Shown: in pieces, positions 25,050 through 33,782 of the stretch
How the letters are laid out: every line of letters begins with the position of its first letter
Numbering within the stretch: position 1 is the first letter of the stretch
Origin: an uncultured Porphyromonadaceae bacterium
GTDB lineage: Bacteria; Bacteroidota; Bacteroidia; Bacteroidales; Muribaculaceae
Direction of reading: 5' to 3'
Assembly: GCA_937901905.1 (NCBI GenBank)
Contig: CALDIF010000079.1
Span: 1-52,442, forward strand
DNA length: 52,442 nt
The notes under the pieces: generated by a model
Told to the model about the DNA's origin: nothing
What the model saw: the letters and a program-made list of their open reading frames with translations, nothing else
The model's database searches: none
Made by a program: the position numbers and the translations under genes

Positions 25050-26531
25050 TCAATAGTTACGTGCGAAAATCACTCGTCGATGACTCGGACGCCCACTGTA
25101 TATACAAGTGCCTTCCTCCGGAACACTATCCAATGGTATGCACCGTATCGTTGCCTTGGTTTCCTCCTTAATTTTCTCCTCGGTCTCGGTGGTGCCGTCC
25201 CAATGGGCTAGAATAAAACCACCGAGTTCGAGTTGAGCCTTGAAGTCGTCCCACGTGTCAACCTTGACGGTCTTGGTTTCACGCAGAGTGAGAGCCTTGT
25301 CGTAAAGTGACTGCTGAATATCATCGAGTAAAGCCTTGACACGATCTTCAATGCCTTTGAACGGCACTGTCTCTTTCTCGAGAGTGTCGCGACGCATAAC
25401 CTCAATAGTACCGTTAGCAATGTCTTTAGGACCGAGCACAAGACGTACAGGCACGCCTTTGAGTTCATAATCGGCAAACTTGAACCCCGGACGTTTATTA
25501 TCGGCATTGTCATACTTCACGCTGATCCCCATTGCTTTAAGGCGATCTACAACTGGCTTGACAACTGCGTCAATGCCCGACAGTTGTTCCGCATTCTTGT
25601 AAATAGGAACAATCACGACTTGTATGGGAGCCAACTGCGGAGGTAAAACCAAACCGTTATCATCGCTGTGAGTCATGATAAGGGCACCCATTAAGCGAGT
25701 TGATACACCCCATGACGTGGCCCACACATATTCCAAAACATTCTCGCGATTAATGAATTTGACATCAAAAGCCTTGGCAAAATTTTGTCCGAGAAAGTGT
25801 GATGTACCGCTTTGCAAAGCCTTACCGTCTTGCATCATGGCTTCGATGGTATATGTCTCGACAGCACCTGCAAAACGCTCGTTGGCCGTTTTGACACCCA
25901 TTAAAACCGGCATAGCCATATACCGCTTCGCAAAGTCGGCATAGACGTTAATCATCTCCATTGCCTTGGCTTGCGCCTCTTCGCTCGTGGCGTGTGCGGT
26001 GTGACCCTCTTGCCACAAAAACTCGGCAGTACGGAGGAACATGCGCGTGCGCATCTCCCAACGCATCACGTTAGCCCACTGATTGACCAATAAAGGCAGG
26101 TCACGATAACTGTTGATCCAGTTGCGATAGGTATTCCAAATAATTGTTTCGCTTGTCGGGCGAATAATAAGTTCTTCTTCCAATCGTGCATCGGGGTCGA
26201 CGACAACGCCACTGCCATCACCGGCGGTCTTGAGGCGATAGTGAGTCACCACGGCACATTCTTTTGCGAAACCCTCCACATGGTCGGCTTCACGACTCAA
26301 AAATGACTTAGGTATCAGCAGTGGGAAATAAGCGTTTTGCACACCTGTTGCCTTGAACATATCATCAAGGGCGCGTTGCATCTTTTCCCAAATGGCGTAG
26401 CCGTAGGGCTTGATAACCATACAACCACGCACTGCCGATTGCTCGGCAAGGTCGGCTTTGACGACCAATTCGTTATACCACTGCGAGTAGTTGGTCTCTC
26501 GCTTGGTAAGGTCTTTTAATTCAGTTGCCAT
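25050..26531 (-). CDS. proS: Prolyl-tRNA synthetase (archaeal/eukaryotic-like type)
   Basis: A 493-residue class II synthetase. The start at 26531 gives MATELKDLTKRETNYSQWY; a 16-codon upstream extension looks non-coding. Class II motif 2 is in RWEMRTRMFLRTAEFLWQEGHT. The anticodon-binding domain begins near residue 290. The chain ends ...VIFARNY, with the C-terminal Tyr typical of the type lacking the bacterial editing insertion. The short class 3 form is usual in Bacteroidetes. It charges tRNA-Pro. It is the last gene of the tsaB-DUF4290-rimM-OmpA-proS operon and ends at a very strong hairpin. Confidence 0.95.
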   Translation of the reverse strand: MATELKDLTKRETNYSQWYNELVVKADLAEQSAVRGCMVIKPYGYAIWEKMQRALDDMFKATGVQNAYFPLLIPKSFLSREADHVEGFAKECAVVTHYRLKTAGDGSGVVVDPDARLEEELIIRPTSETIIWNTYRNWINSYRDLPLLVNQWANVMRWEMRTRMFLRTAEFLWQEGHTAHATSEEAQAKAMEMINVYADFAKRYMAMPVLMGVKTANERFAGAVETYTIEAMMQDGKALQSGTSHFLGQNFAKAFDVKFINRENVLEYVWATSWGVSTRLMGALIMTHSDDNGLVLPPQLAPIQVVIVPIYKNAEQLSGIDAVVKPVVDRLKAMGISVKYDNADNKRPGFKFADYELKGVPVRLVLGPKDIANGTIEVMRRDTLEKETVPFKGIEDRVKALLDDIQQSLYDKALTLRETKTVKVDTWDDFKAQLELGGFILAHWDGTTETEEKIKEETKATIRCIPLDSVPEEGTCIYSGRPSHRRVIFARNY

Positions 26532-26600
26532 TATGTTGTATTTATGAAATTGAGTTGCTGATGAATTATATTGTAGCACTGTAACAGCGAGAGAGAAAAT

Positions 26601-27203
26601 TCACTTTTTCACCTTGCCTTTTTTTGCCTTTGCTATCATGGCTGCCTCGGGCACAACGTATATCTCAAGACGGCGATTGTGCTTGCGTTTCTCCATCGAA
26701 TCGTTGTCATCAAGCGGATCTTCGGCACCCTCGGCATAGGGGACAACGTAGTCTACCGATGCGTTATCATCGATCCAATCAAACACCGCATTGACACGTG
26801 TTCGAGTGAGCCACTCGGCATATTGTGGCGACCCCGTATCATCGGCGTGCATAGCAAGCATCAGTTTACAATAACCCACCGGCTGGAGCAAATCGAGCAT
26901 CGGCTTGAGTAACGATTGTCCTGCACGAGACAATACGGTGTCACATGGTGCGAACAATGAAGCCGCCGGAATTGTAATGACAAATACCAATCCGTCGCGC
27001 ATCGTTTCCACTTGGTAACCGCGTTTGACAAAATCCATTGCCACGTTGTACTGGTAATCGCGCACGCGGTCGACGCATTTTGACGGCACTTCGGGGGTGG
27101 TCAGGTTGCGATCAAGTGACAATTCATAGATGTCGGGCTCGGCAGCACGCGCCGTCATCGTCGCAACAACGGTCATTAGTATTAATACAAATCTGAATTT
27201 CAT
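26601..27203 (-). CDS. OmpA-family periplasmic protein
   Basis: A 200-residue protein with a signal peptide (MKFRFVLILMTVVATMTARA). The C-terminal half is an OmpA-like peptidoglycan-binding domain: MLAMHADDTGSPQYAEWLT and KRKHNRRLEIYVVP are the usual strand and final motif (NRR-x-E-I). There is no beta barrel, so it is a soluble or loosely attached cell-wall-binding protein. It is 44 bp downstream of rimM and 69 bp upstream of proS, within the same operon. Confidence 0.85.
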   Translation of the reverse strand: MKFRFVLILMTVVATMTARAAEPDIYELSLDRNLTTPEVPSKCVDRVRDYQYNVAMDFVKRGYQVETMRDGLVFVITIPAASLFAPCDTVLSRAGQSLLKPMLDLLQPVGYCKLMLAMHADDTGSPQYAEWLTRTRVNAVFDWIDDNASVDYVVPYAEGAEDPLDDNDSMEKRKHNRRLEIYVVPEAAMIAKAKKGKVKK

Positions 27204-27247
27204 AATCCTAAAAACTTGGCAAAAACATCAGTTATCATGACCGATTC

Positions 27248-27787
27248 TCATAAGTCCAACAGTCCGCCGGGAATATACATCGAGATGACACGCGAGTCAT
27301 CGTTAATGATCTCAACGAGGTCATCAACAGCGGGGACCCTCACGATAGAGCCGTCGGGACGTTCCACGATAAACAGCACATTTATTGTCGTGTCGTCAAC
27401 ATCGGTAATGATGCCGACCGTCTCACCGTTATTTGCATTCATCAAGGTATAACCCGTGAAATAATCGATGGGCATCTGCTCGTCGGCATCGTTTTCATCA
27501 ACGAGAGTGTCGTAATCTCGCTTGAGAATGAAAATCTCTTGTCCCGCGAGAGCGGCAGCAGCGGTGTCATCGTTAACGCCGTCTAACATGAGCAGTGAGG
27601 ACACTGTGCCTCGAGGTCTCAGCGAGGTGATGAAAAACGGCACGAAAATGCCATCTATTGCCAGCACGACCATGTCGAGTTGTGACATCACATCATTGTC
27701 GACATCTAACTCGGCAACCAATTCACCCGACAAACCGTGTGCCTTGATAAATTTGCCTATTGCTATCAGTTCTTCTCGCTCAATCAT
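27248..27787 (-). CDS. rimM: Ribosome maturation factor RimM
   Basis: A 179-residue protein with the RimM N-terminal barrel (IAIGKFIKAHGLSGELVAEL), a mid-region VNDDTAAAALAGQEIFI typical of the family, and a C-terminal PRC-barrel (DYFTGYTLMNANNGETVGI, then IVRVPAVDDLVEII). It helps assemble the 30S head by acting near ribosomal protein S19. It is in a minus-strand operon after tsaB and DUF4290. Confidence 0.94.
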   Translation of the reverse strand: MIEREELIAIGKFIKAHGLSGELVAELDVDNDVMSQLDMVVLAIDGIFVPFFITSLRPRGTVSSLLMLDGVNDDTAAAALAGQEIFILKRDYDTLVDENDADEQMPIDYFTGYTLMNANNGETVGIITDVDDTTINVLFIVERPDGSIVRVPAVDDLVEIINDDSRVISMYIPGGLLDL

Positions 27788-27833
27788 TGCTCTTTTGAGT
27801 ACACCGTACTCCTAAACGGTTAACACCGATTGT

Positions 27834-28430
27834 TCACTTGCGTTTTCGACGTTGTTTGTTACCTTGTTGCTTAACCTCAACCGCTTGAAATTCATGTAGC
27901 ACATGTGAACCTTGTTCAAGACGTATCTTGCCATGAGAATAAAGAGCGAGATCCTTAAATATCTTGCCGTCATCTACCACCTCGTTGCTGATTTGGAAAA
28001 TCAGTTTCTTCATGTGATTGGCTATAAGCATCACCAACGCATCTCGCTCCTCACCCTCGGGGTACTGCGCAGCACGTTCGATCATATGCTCAATGATTTT
28101 GCCGTAGTGTCTGAACTTGATTTGGTCGTTATTGTATTGTATGGGTAGAGGTTTGTCGTCGGCAGACGGTTGAGGAAGAATCTCAAACGGGAAATCCACA
28201 TCTAACTTGAAGTCACTCATTATAATGAGGTGATCCCACAACTTGTGTCTATAGTCAACTTCTTGCTTGACTTGAGGCAACAGTTGCGCCATCGTTTCAA
28301 CGATGGTATAAGCGCAATGTGTGCGCTCATCACGATCTGTCAATTCCACACAATAGTCCACCATTTGTTGAACATTGCGACCGTATTCCGGTAAAACCGG
28401 TTTTTTGAGTTGAGAGTTATATATAAGCAT
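27834..28430 (-). CDS. DUF4290 family protein
   Basis: A 198-residue cytoplasmic protein starting MLIYNSQLKKPVLPEYGRN and containing IIEHMIERAAQYPEGEERD. I recognise this as DUF4290, a Bacteroidetes-restricted family of unknown function that often neighbours murA and rimM. The C terminus is strongly basic (GNKQRRKRK), suggesting nucleic-acid or ribosome contact; this is inference. It is 46 bp upstream of rimM and 29 bp downstream of tsaB. Confidence 0.85.
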   Translation of the reverse strand: MLIYNSQLKKPVLPEYGRNVQQMVDYCVELTDRDERTHCAYTIVETMAQLLPQVKQEVDYRHKLWDHLIIMSDFKLDVDFPFEILPQPSADDKPLPIQYNNDQIKFRHYGKIIEHMIERAAQYPEGEERDALVMLIANHMKKLIFQISNEVVDDGKIFKDLALYSHGKIRLEQGSHVLHEFQAVEVKQQGNKQRRKRK

Positions 28431-28459
28431 TGTCGTTAAAGTTCAAGTTATCCATTATG

Positions 28460-29164
28460 TTAACTGCCAAGCAGTTGTTTGCGTGATTTAGTTGCTTGAA
28501 ATTCCTTGAGATACATTGGTGTCGAGTATGCAATGTCGGCAAAACGTTTTTCTCTCCAAGCCTTTTCGCTCAAAGCCACCATGTCGAGAGCGACCGGCTT
28601 AATATCGGGCAGATATTCCAAATCATCGCTGCTACCGATGATACGCTGTGCTTTTGACGCTCCGTTGCCGGCAATAACGAGACGCTTGTTGCCGTGGCGT
28701 AGGTCGGAAAACGAATGTGAGTCTAAAATCATCGCCTGAGGTGACAAAATTTCATTGAGTGCTTCATCGTAAACGGCGGTATACACTTCGTCTCGCCGTG
28801 CATCAAGCATTGGGACAAACAACGGCATGTCGTCGCTGAATTGTGAGAACATCGTTTGCACGGCAAGCAACTGTAGAGTTCCCACCGTGATGAGTGGCAC
28901 CTGCAAACCGAAAGCGAGTCCTTTGGCTTCGCTCAACCCGATGCGTAGCCCCGTGTAAGAACCGGGTCCTATACTTACAGCGACCGCATCAACCGTCATC
29001 TCACGAGAGCGCACATATTCCAATGCCGAGCGCACGTATGCGCTAAGCAATGTGGAGTGGGAGAGACCGTCGTAATTCTCGTGATGCTCAAGCACTGTAC
29101 TGTCGCTCGACAGTGCAACCGAGCACACATTAGTTGATGTTTCTATGTTTAGTATGGTTGCCAT
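28460..29164 (-). CDS. tsaB: tRNA threonylcarbamoyladenosine biosynthesis protein TsaB
   Basis: A 234-residue actin-like ASKHA-fold protein. The start at 29164 gives MATILNIETSTNVCSVALSS; a 24-codon upstream extension runs toward the promoter and is rejected. GPGSYTGLRIGLSEAKGLAFGL is the diagnostic TsaB stretch. Together with TsaD and TsaE it makes the t6A37 modification of ANN-decoding tRNAs. It heads the operon with DUF4290, rimM, an OmpA-like gene and proS, so translation functions are clustered. Confidence 0.95.
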   Translation of the reverse strand: MATILNIETSTNVCSVALSSDSTVLEHHENYDGLSHSTLLSAYVRSALEYVRSREMTVDAVAVSIGPGSYTGLRIGLSEAKGLAFGLQVPLITVGTLQLLAVQTMFSQFSDDMPLFVPMLDARRDEVYTAVYDEALNEILSPQAMILDSHSFSDLRHGNKRLVIAGNGASKAQRIIGSSDDLEYLPDIKPVALDMVALSEKAWREKRFADIAYSTPMYLKEFQATKSRKQLLGS

Positions 29165-29235
29165 TCTTGAACTACAGTCGTCATTATTGATCGCTCGAAA
29201 ACGGCAACCGATAAACGGTTTACCATTTCGCGGCA

Positions 29236-29243
29236 CAAAGTTA
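29236..29243 (-). promoter_or_regulatory. Bacteroidetes -7 promoter element for the tsaB-proS operon
   Basis: On the minus strand this reads TAACTTTG (TAnnTTTG), 71 bp upstream of the tsaB ATG. Confidence 0.6.
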
Positions 29244-29338
29244 GCGAATTGTTTTCAACTAAAAAACATTTATGAGAAGATAGTGTAAAGACAGACCGTC
29301 CTAAAAGTGTTTAATTGCCGTTTTGTCGACCCACTGCA

Positions 29339-30508
29339 TCAGTGTAAAATTTTGTTTTGACGCAACAATCGTTCTATCTCAAGTTGCATTTGCCAGCGGT
29401 CGTGATCATTGCGATTTTCAAGCATGATGACCACCACTCGCGAGTTATCCCACTTGGCAATATAGGCTTGGAAGCCTCCGTTGTCTCCTGTATGATACAC
29501 TTTAGTTTCCTGTCCGGGAGTGTCATCGATGAACCATCCGAGTCCGTAATGAGTGTGAGGGCGGTTTTGATAATCGCTCCACGTGCTGCCGGTCACGGTG
29601 ATGTGAGGGCTGTAAGCCATGTCACGCGATTGTGATGTGATGACACGGTTATCACGCAGTGCCATTTCCCAGTTGAATAATTCGTGTGTACTCGTGTAAA
29701 TACCGCCATCGGCACGAGTAGCGAAAAAAGTTTCTTCACCGTAGTCACATTCTGTCCAATGCCCTGTATCATCGGTGACATAGCCGTGAGCCATATGAGG
29801 AATAACGCGCTCCGGTGCAAAATAGCGCACATCACTCATGCCGGCAGGGGCAAATACACTATCTTGCTGGTATTGCTCAAAGTCCATGCCGGTTAATCGT
29901 TCAATAACGGTAGACACCAGCAGGAATGTCGGGTTGATGTAGTCGTAGGCACTGCCGGGCTTGAACTTCAGGGTGTCAAGATCGCTAAAATAAGCCATAC
30001 TCACCGAGTCATTAGCATGGATCATGAGGTCTCGATTATCGCGCGGACGGGCATCGGGCACACCGCTACATTGACTCAACAAGTGACGAAACGTGACTTG
30101 TTTCCACATCTCTCCGTGATATTCGGGGAAATAAGTGGCAATAGTGTCGTCAAGACCTACTGTGCCTTGCTCATGGAGTCGCAAGAAACCGACGGCAGTG
30201 AACTGTTTGGAACAAGAAGCGATATTGAATGCCGTGTTACCGTCAATTTTCTCGCCGGTTGAAAGATCCGCTATGCCAATGCCACGGTCATAAATGATTT
30301 TTCCGTTCTCGGCGATAAGCAGAGCGCAACCGGGCGCGTCGTCACTGTAATTGGCTTCAAGCAAAGAGTCAAGACCGGCAATGAGATTTTCCCTATCGCC
30401 GGTATTAGAGTGTGAACATGCACCGGTCAACAGCAATGTAGCCAAAGTGACATGACCGGTAATTAATTTCAACTTCGCCGAAAAAGGTTTGTTCAAAAGT
30501 CGTTTCAT
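29339..30508 (-). CDS. Serine hydrolase lipoprotein (class C beta-lactamase/penicillin-binding fold)
   Basis: A 389-residue protein with a lipoprotein signal (LATLLLTGAC at about 22-31, Cys in a lipobox). The serine-hydrolase triad is visible: S-x-x-K in IASCSKQFTA, Y-x-N in YDYINPTF, and HTG in YHTGDNGGF. The family includes D,D-peptidases, esterases and class C beta-lactamases; which one cannot be told, and relatives on Bacteroidetes chromosomes are usually general serine hydrolases. It is outside the cytoplasm, attached to a membrane, and appears to be a single-gene unit. Confidence 0.9.
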   Translation of the reverse strand: MKRLLNKPFSAKLKLITGHVTLATLLLTGACSHSNTGDRENLIAGLDSLLEANYSDDAPGCALLIAENGKIIYDRGIGIADLSTGEKIDGNTAFNIASCSKQFTAVGFLRLHEQGTVGLDDTIATYFPEYHGEMWKQVTFRHLLSQCSGVPDARPRDNRDLMIHANDSVSMAYFSDLDTLKFKPGSAYDYINPTFLLVSTVIERLTGMDFEQYQQDSVFAPAGMSDVRYFAPERVIPHMAHGYVTDDTGHWTECDYGEETFFATRADGGIYTSTHELFNWEMALRDNRVITSQSRDMAYSPHITVTGSTWSDYQNRPHTHYGLGWFIDDTPGQETKVYHTGDNGGFQAYIAKWDNSRVVVIMLENRNDHDRWQMQLEIERLLRQNKILH

Positions 30509-30542
30509 AAATTGATTGACAAATCTGGTGTGAATTATGTTG

Positions 30543-30550
30543 CAAAGGTA
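30543..30550 (-). promoter_or_regulatory. Bacteroidetes -7 promoter element for the serine hydrolase
   Basis: On the minus strand this reads TACCTTTG (TAnnTTTG), 34 bp upstream of the ATG at 30508 and divergent from the dnaN promoter. Confidence 0.6.
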
Positions 30551-30582
30551 CTGATTTTTTTTGATGAATGGGAAAATTTGAC

Positions 30583-30590
30583 TAAATTTG
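30583..30590 (+). promoter_or_regulatory. Bacteroidetes promoter for the dnaN operon
   Basis: TAAATTTG (-7) with TTG at 30561-30563, 19 bp upstream, fits the -33/-7 spacing. The leader to the dnaN ATG at 30666 is about 70 nt. Confidence 0.75.
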
Positions 30591-30665
30591 CCTTTTGAAA
30601 GCGAGGCAAGGGACTTCCTTGCAACGCACTTTCAGTCGATTATTAATCCAAATAATTGTATACAA

Positions 30666-31784
30666 ATGAGATTTAATGTTCCCAGCAAACTGCTGCTCAG
30701 CCGCCTGAATGGTGTGAGCAAGGCAATCGGCACAGGTAAGAACGCCTATGCAATCCTTGACAATTTCTTGTTCGTGCTTGATGGTGATAACCTCGTGATA
30801 ACAGGTAGCGACCTTGAAACACGCCTGACAACAACAATTGTTGTGAGCGAGGCTGAAGGGACCGGACAAGTGGCACTTGATGTGCGTCGCATGTTAAGCA
30901 TACTCAAAGAGTTACCCGACACCGCCTTGACTTTCAACATCAATGATGAAACTCTCGCTGTCAAGATTACTTATCCTAACGGAGAATTCAACATTGCAGG
31001 TCTTGACGGTGCTGATTATCCCGCCAAGCTCATTGCAACCGGCATCAAGACTTTCTCGTTGCCCGAGAAGAACATCGCATCGGGTTTGCAGCGTACTATC
31101 TTTGCTGTGGGTAACGACAAGACTCACGTGATGTTCATGGGTGTGTATTGGGACATCATGCCCGACATGATCGTGTATGTCGCTACCGATAGTCATATTC
31201 TCGTTCGTTACAAGCAGACAACTGCTACTCCGGGCTTCGAGTCATCATTCATCATGCCCACCAAGCCCGCCCAAATCTTGTTATCTCTATTGGACAAGAA
31301 CGGCGAAGCGCCGGTTTCTATTCAACTTGAGGAAAAGAGTGCCACTTTCGAGACCGAGGATTATACACTCTCATGTCGATTCCACAACGGACGCTATCCC
31401 CGTTACAACTCAGTCATTCCCGAGAATGTCCCCTATGTGGTAACTGTTGATCGGTTGAGTTTGGAGAGCGCGTTGCGTCGCGTTTCGGTGCTTGCCAGTG
31501 CAGGAGGTTTGATACAGTTGAAGATTGACACCGGTTCAATTGAACTGACCGCACAGGACATTGACCACGCTACTGCCGCTACCGAAACAGTGACATGCGA
31601 CTACAACGGAGTGCCGATGACCATGGGCTTCAACAACCAGAATGTGCTTGACGTGTTGAGAAACATTGACTCTGAGTCGGTGTTGATCAAACTCATTGAT
31701 CCCGCAAGAGCCGGCATATTCTTGCCTGCCGAGCAACAACCCGGTGAAGACCTGCTTATCCTGCAAATGCCGATGATGGTTTAA
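30666..31784 (+). CDS. dnaN: DNA polymerase III beta subunit (sliding clamp)
   Basis: A 372-residue clamp with three repeated domains. The start at 30666 gives MRFNVPSKLLLSRLNGV, the usual DnaN N terminus; an upstream extension of 26 codons starts inside the promoter and is rejected. GSDLETRLTT, DVRRMLSILKELPD and the C-terminal IDPARAGIFLP (followed by LLILQMPMMV) match the family. It tethers polymerases to DNA. It is the first gene of a six-gene plus-strand run with exonuclease, coaBC, PorD-like, recN and rlmB genes. It is not beside dnaA. Confidence 0.97.
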   Translation: MRFNVPSKLLLSRLNGVSKAIGTGKNAYAILDNFLFVLDGDNLVITGSDLETRLTTTIVVSEAEGTGQVALDVRRMLSILKELPDTALTFNINDETLAVKITYPNGEFNIAGLDGADYPAKLIATGIKTFSLPEKNIASGLQRTIFAVGNDKTHVMFMGVYWDIMPDMIVYVATDSHILVRYKQTTATPGFESSFIMPTKPAQILLSLLDKNGEAPVSIQLEEKSATFETEDYTLSCRFHNGRYPRYNSVIPENVPYVVTVDRLSLESALRRVSVLASAGGLIQLKIDTGSIELTAQDIDHATAATETVTCDYNGVPMTMGFNNQNVLDVLRNIDSESVLIKLIDPARAGIFLPAEQQPGEDLLILQMPMMV

Positions 31785-31797
31785 AACTACGCCTGTC

Positions 31798-32574
31798 ATG
31801 CCGCTAAACCTCAAGAAACCTATTATAGTGTTTGATGTTGAGACCACCGGACTCAACACCATGCACGATCGCATCATTGAACTGAGTTATGTACGTCTGT
31901 CGGCGAACGGAGAACGGCGATCGGGCACTTATCGTTTTAATCCCGACGGGCATGCAATTGATCCCAAGTCACAAGCCGTTCATGGCATTACAGCCGGGCA
32001 GTTGCAAAGCGAGCCTCTGTTCAAAGAGCGTGCTCGCGAGATAGCAGCCGTGTTCGAGGGGTGTGATATAGCCGGGTTCAACAGCATTCACTTTGATATT
32101 CCCATCTTGATGGAGGAAATGAAGCGCGCCGGCGTGTCTTTCTCGGTGGCAAACAGCAACTTCGTGGACGTTCAGGCGATATACCACAAGAAAGAAAGAC
32201 GCGATCTTGAAGCGGCATACCGTTTCTACTGCGGTAAAGAGATGGAGCACCACCATTCGGCTCAATGTGATGCCGAAGTCACCCTTGAGGTGTTGTTGGC
32301 TCAAGTTGACCATTATGACGACCTAAGTGGCATGAGTGTTGAAGAATTGGCAAAATATGCCATGCACAACCGCAATGTGGATCTTGCCGGACGTATCATA
32401 CTAAACGATGACAACTTGCCGGTGTTCAACTTCGGTAAATATAAAGGACATCTTGTCAGTGAAGTGCTTGCCGAGGATTCGGGGTACTACGGTTGGTTCA
32501 TGAATGCCGACTTCCCACAAGACAGTAAGGATCACTTGACTCGCATTAAGATTGAATTAATACAAAACAAGTGA
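31798..32574 (+). CDS. DnaQ-like 3'-5' exonuclease (DEDDh)
   Basis: A 258-residue exonuclease. ExoI is FDVETTGL, ExoII is GFNSIHFDIPIL, and ExoIII is HSAQCDAEVT with the His-x4-Asp of the DEDDh class. About 60 further residues (NFGKYKGHLVSEV and the GYYGWFMNADFP motif) form a C-terminal module common in Bacteroidetes versions. A proofreading or repair role fits its place right after dnaN. Its TGA overlaps the GTG start of coaBC. Confidence 0.92.
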   Translation: MPLNLKKPIIVFDVETTGLNTMHDRIIELSYVRLSANGERRSGTYRFNPDGHAIDPKSQAVHGITAGQLQSEPLFKERAREIAAVFEGCDIAGFNSIHFDIPILMEEMKRAGVSFSVANSNFVDVQAIYHKKERRDLEAAYRFYCGKEMEHHHSAQCDAEVTLEVLLAQVDHYDDLSGMSVEELAKYAMHNRNVDLAGRIILNDDNLPVFNFGKYKGHLVSEVLAEDSGYYGWFMNADFPQDSKDHLTRIKIELIQNK

Positions 32575-33782
32575 AATACGACAACTTACAAGGCAAACAC
32601 ATTGTGTTGGGGGTAACCGGAGGCATCGCAGCATATAAGTCTGCGGTGCTTGTCCGCCTTTTGGTGAAGAGTGGTGCCGAGGTACAAGTCATAATGACAC
32701 CCAATGCTTGCGAATTCATCACCCCTCTCACGTTGAGTACACTGAGCGGCAAACCGGTGATTACCGAGTTTTTCAATCATCGCACGGGCGAATGGCACAG
32801 CCATGTTGACCTTGGAGTGTGGGCCGATGCCATGATTGTGGCACCGGCAACCGCTTCAACGATAGCCAAGATGGCTACCGGAGTTGCCGACAACATGTTG
32901 GTGACAAGTTACTTGTCATCACGCGCACCGGTTTTTGTTGCGCCGGCTATGGACTATGACATGATGCGCCACCCGAGCACACTCAATAATTTGTCTCTAC
33001 TGGCATCACGTGGCAACATCATCATTGAACCGGCTGTAGGAGAGTTGGCAAGTCATCTTGTCGGGAAAGGGCGCATGGAGGAGCCTGAAAACATTGTCGC
33101 TCATGTAGACGCTTTTTTTGCCACACGCGGCGACCTTAAAGGTAGGCGAGTGTTGATCACAGCAGGTCCGACCGTCGAACGCATTGATCCGGTGAGATAT
33201 ATCAGCAATTTCTCAAGTGGCAAAATGGGATTTGCTTTGGCTGCCGAATGTGCCTCTCGTGGAGCACGAGTCACATTGGTTACCGGACCTGTCACGCTTG
33301 CCACACCGCAGGCGGTGGATCGCGTTGACGTACTGACCGCACTGGAGATGCACGACGCGGTGATGTCGCGCTGTGCTGGCAGCGACATTATCATTCTATG
33401 TGCTGCCGTAGCCGATTATCGTGCCGCGTCGACGAGCAAGACCAAGATAAAGCGACAAGACGAAACCATAACGCTTCAACTTGTAGCGAATCCCGATATT
33501 GCCGGTCATGTCGGTCAAGAAAAACACGAGGGACAACTGTTGGTGGGCTTTGCTCTCGAAACCGATAACGAGATGGAAAATGCGCTCGCCAAGATGAAGC
33601 GTAAAAACCTCGATGTAATCGTGCTCAACAGCTTGAGAAATCCCGATGCCGGTTTTCAAAAAGACACTAACGTCGTTTCCATTATTGATAGTGATGGGAC
33701 TACCCACAACCACGACACTATGACAAAACGCGAAGTGGCTGCAGTTATAGTTAATCATTTGGTAAATCGTTATTTGCAATGA
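32571..33782 (+). CDS. coaBC: Bifunctional phosphopantothenoylcysteine decarboxylase / phosphopantothenate-cysteine ligase
   Basis: A 403-residue fusion. The N-terminal flavoprotein CoaC half has TGGIAAYKSAVLVRLL, a GEWHSHVDL region with the catalytic His, and APAMDYDMM. The C-terminal CoaB half starts near 185 with TAGPTVERIDPVRYISNFSS. The two steps convert phosphopantothenate to phosphopantetheine in CoA synthesis. At the position where family members usually carry the catalytic Cys (ELACG...GRM) this protein reads ELASHLVGKGRM. The start is GTG inside a 4-nt overlap (GTGA) with the exonuclease stop; no upstream ATG exists in this frame. Confidence 0.94.
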   Translation: MKYDNLQGKHIVLGVTGGIAAYKSAVLVRLLVKSGAEVQVIMTPNACEFITPLTLSTLSGKPVITEFFNHRTGEWHSHVDLGVWADAMIVAPATASTIAKMATGVADNMLVTSYLSSRAPVFVAPAMDYDMMRHPSTLNNLSLLASRGNIIIEPAVGELASHLVGKGRMEEPENIVAHVDAFFATRGDLKGRRVLITAGPTVERIDPVRYISNFSSGKMGFALAAECASRGARVTLVTGPVTLATPQAVDRVDVLTALEMHDAVMSRCAGSDIIILCAAVADYRAASTSKTKIKRQDETITLQLVANPDIAGHVGQEKHEGQLLVGFALETDNEMENALAKMKRKNLDVIVLNSLRNPDAGFQKDTNVVSIIDSDGTTHNHDTMTKREVAAVIVNHLVNRYLQ

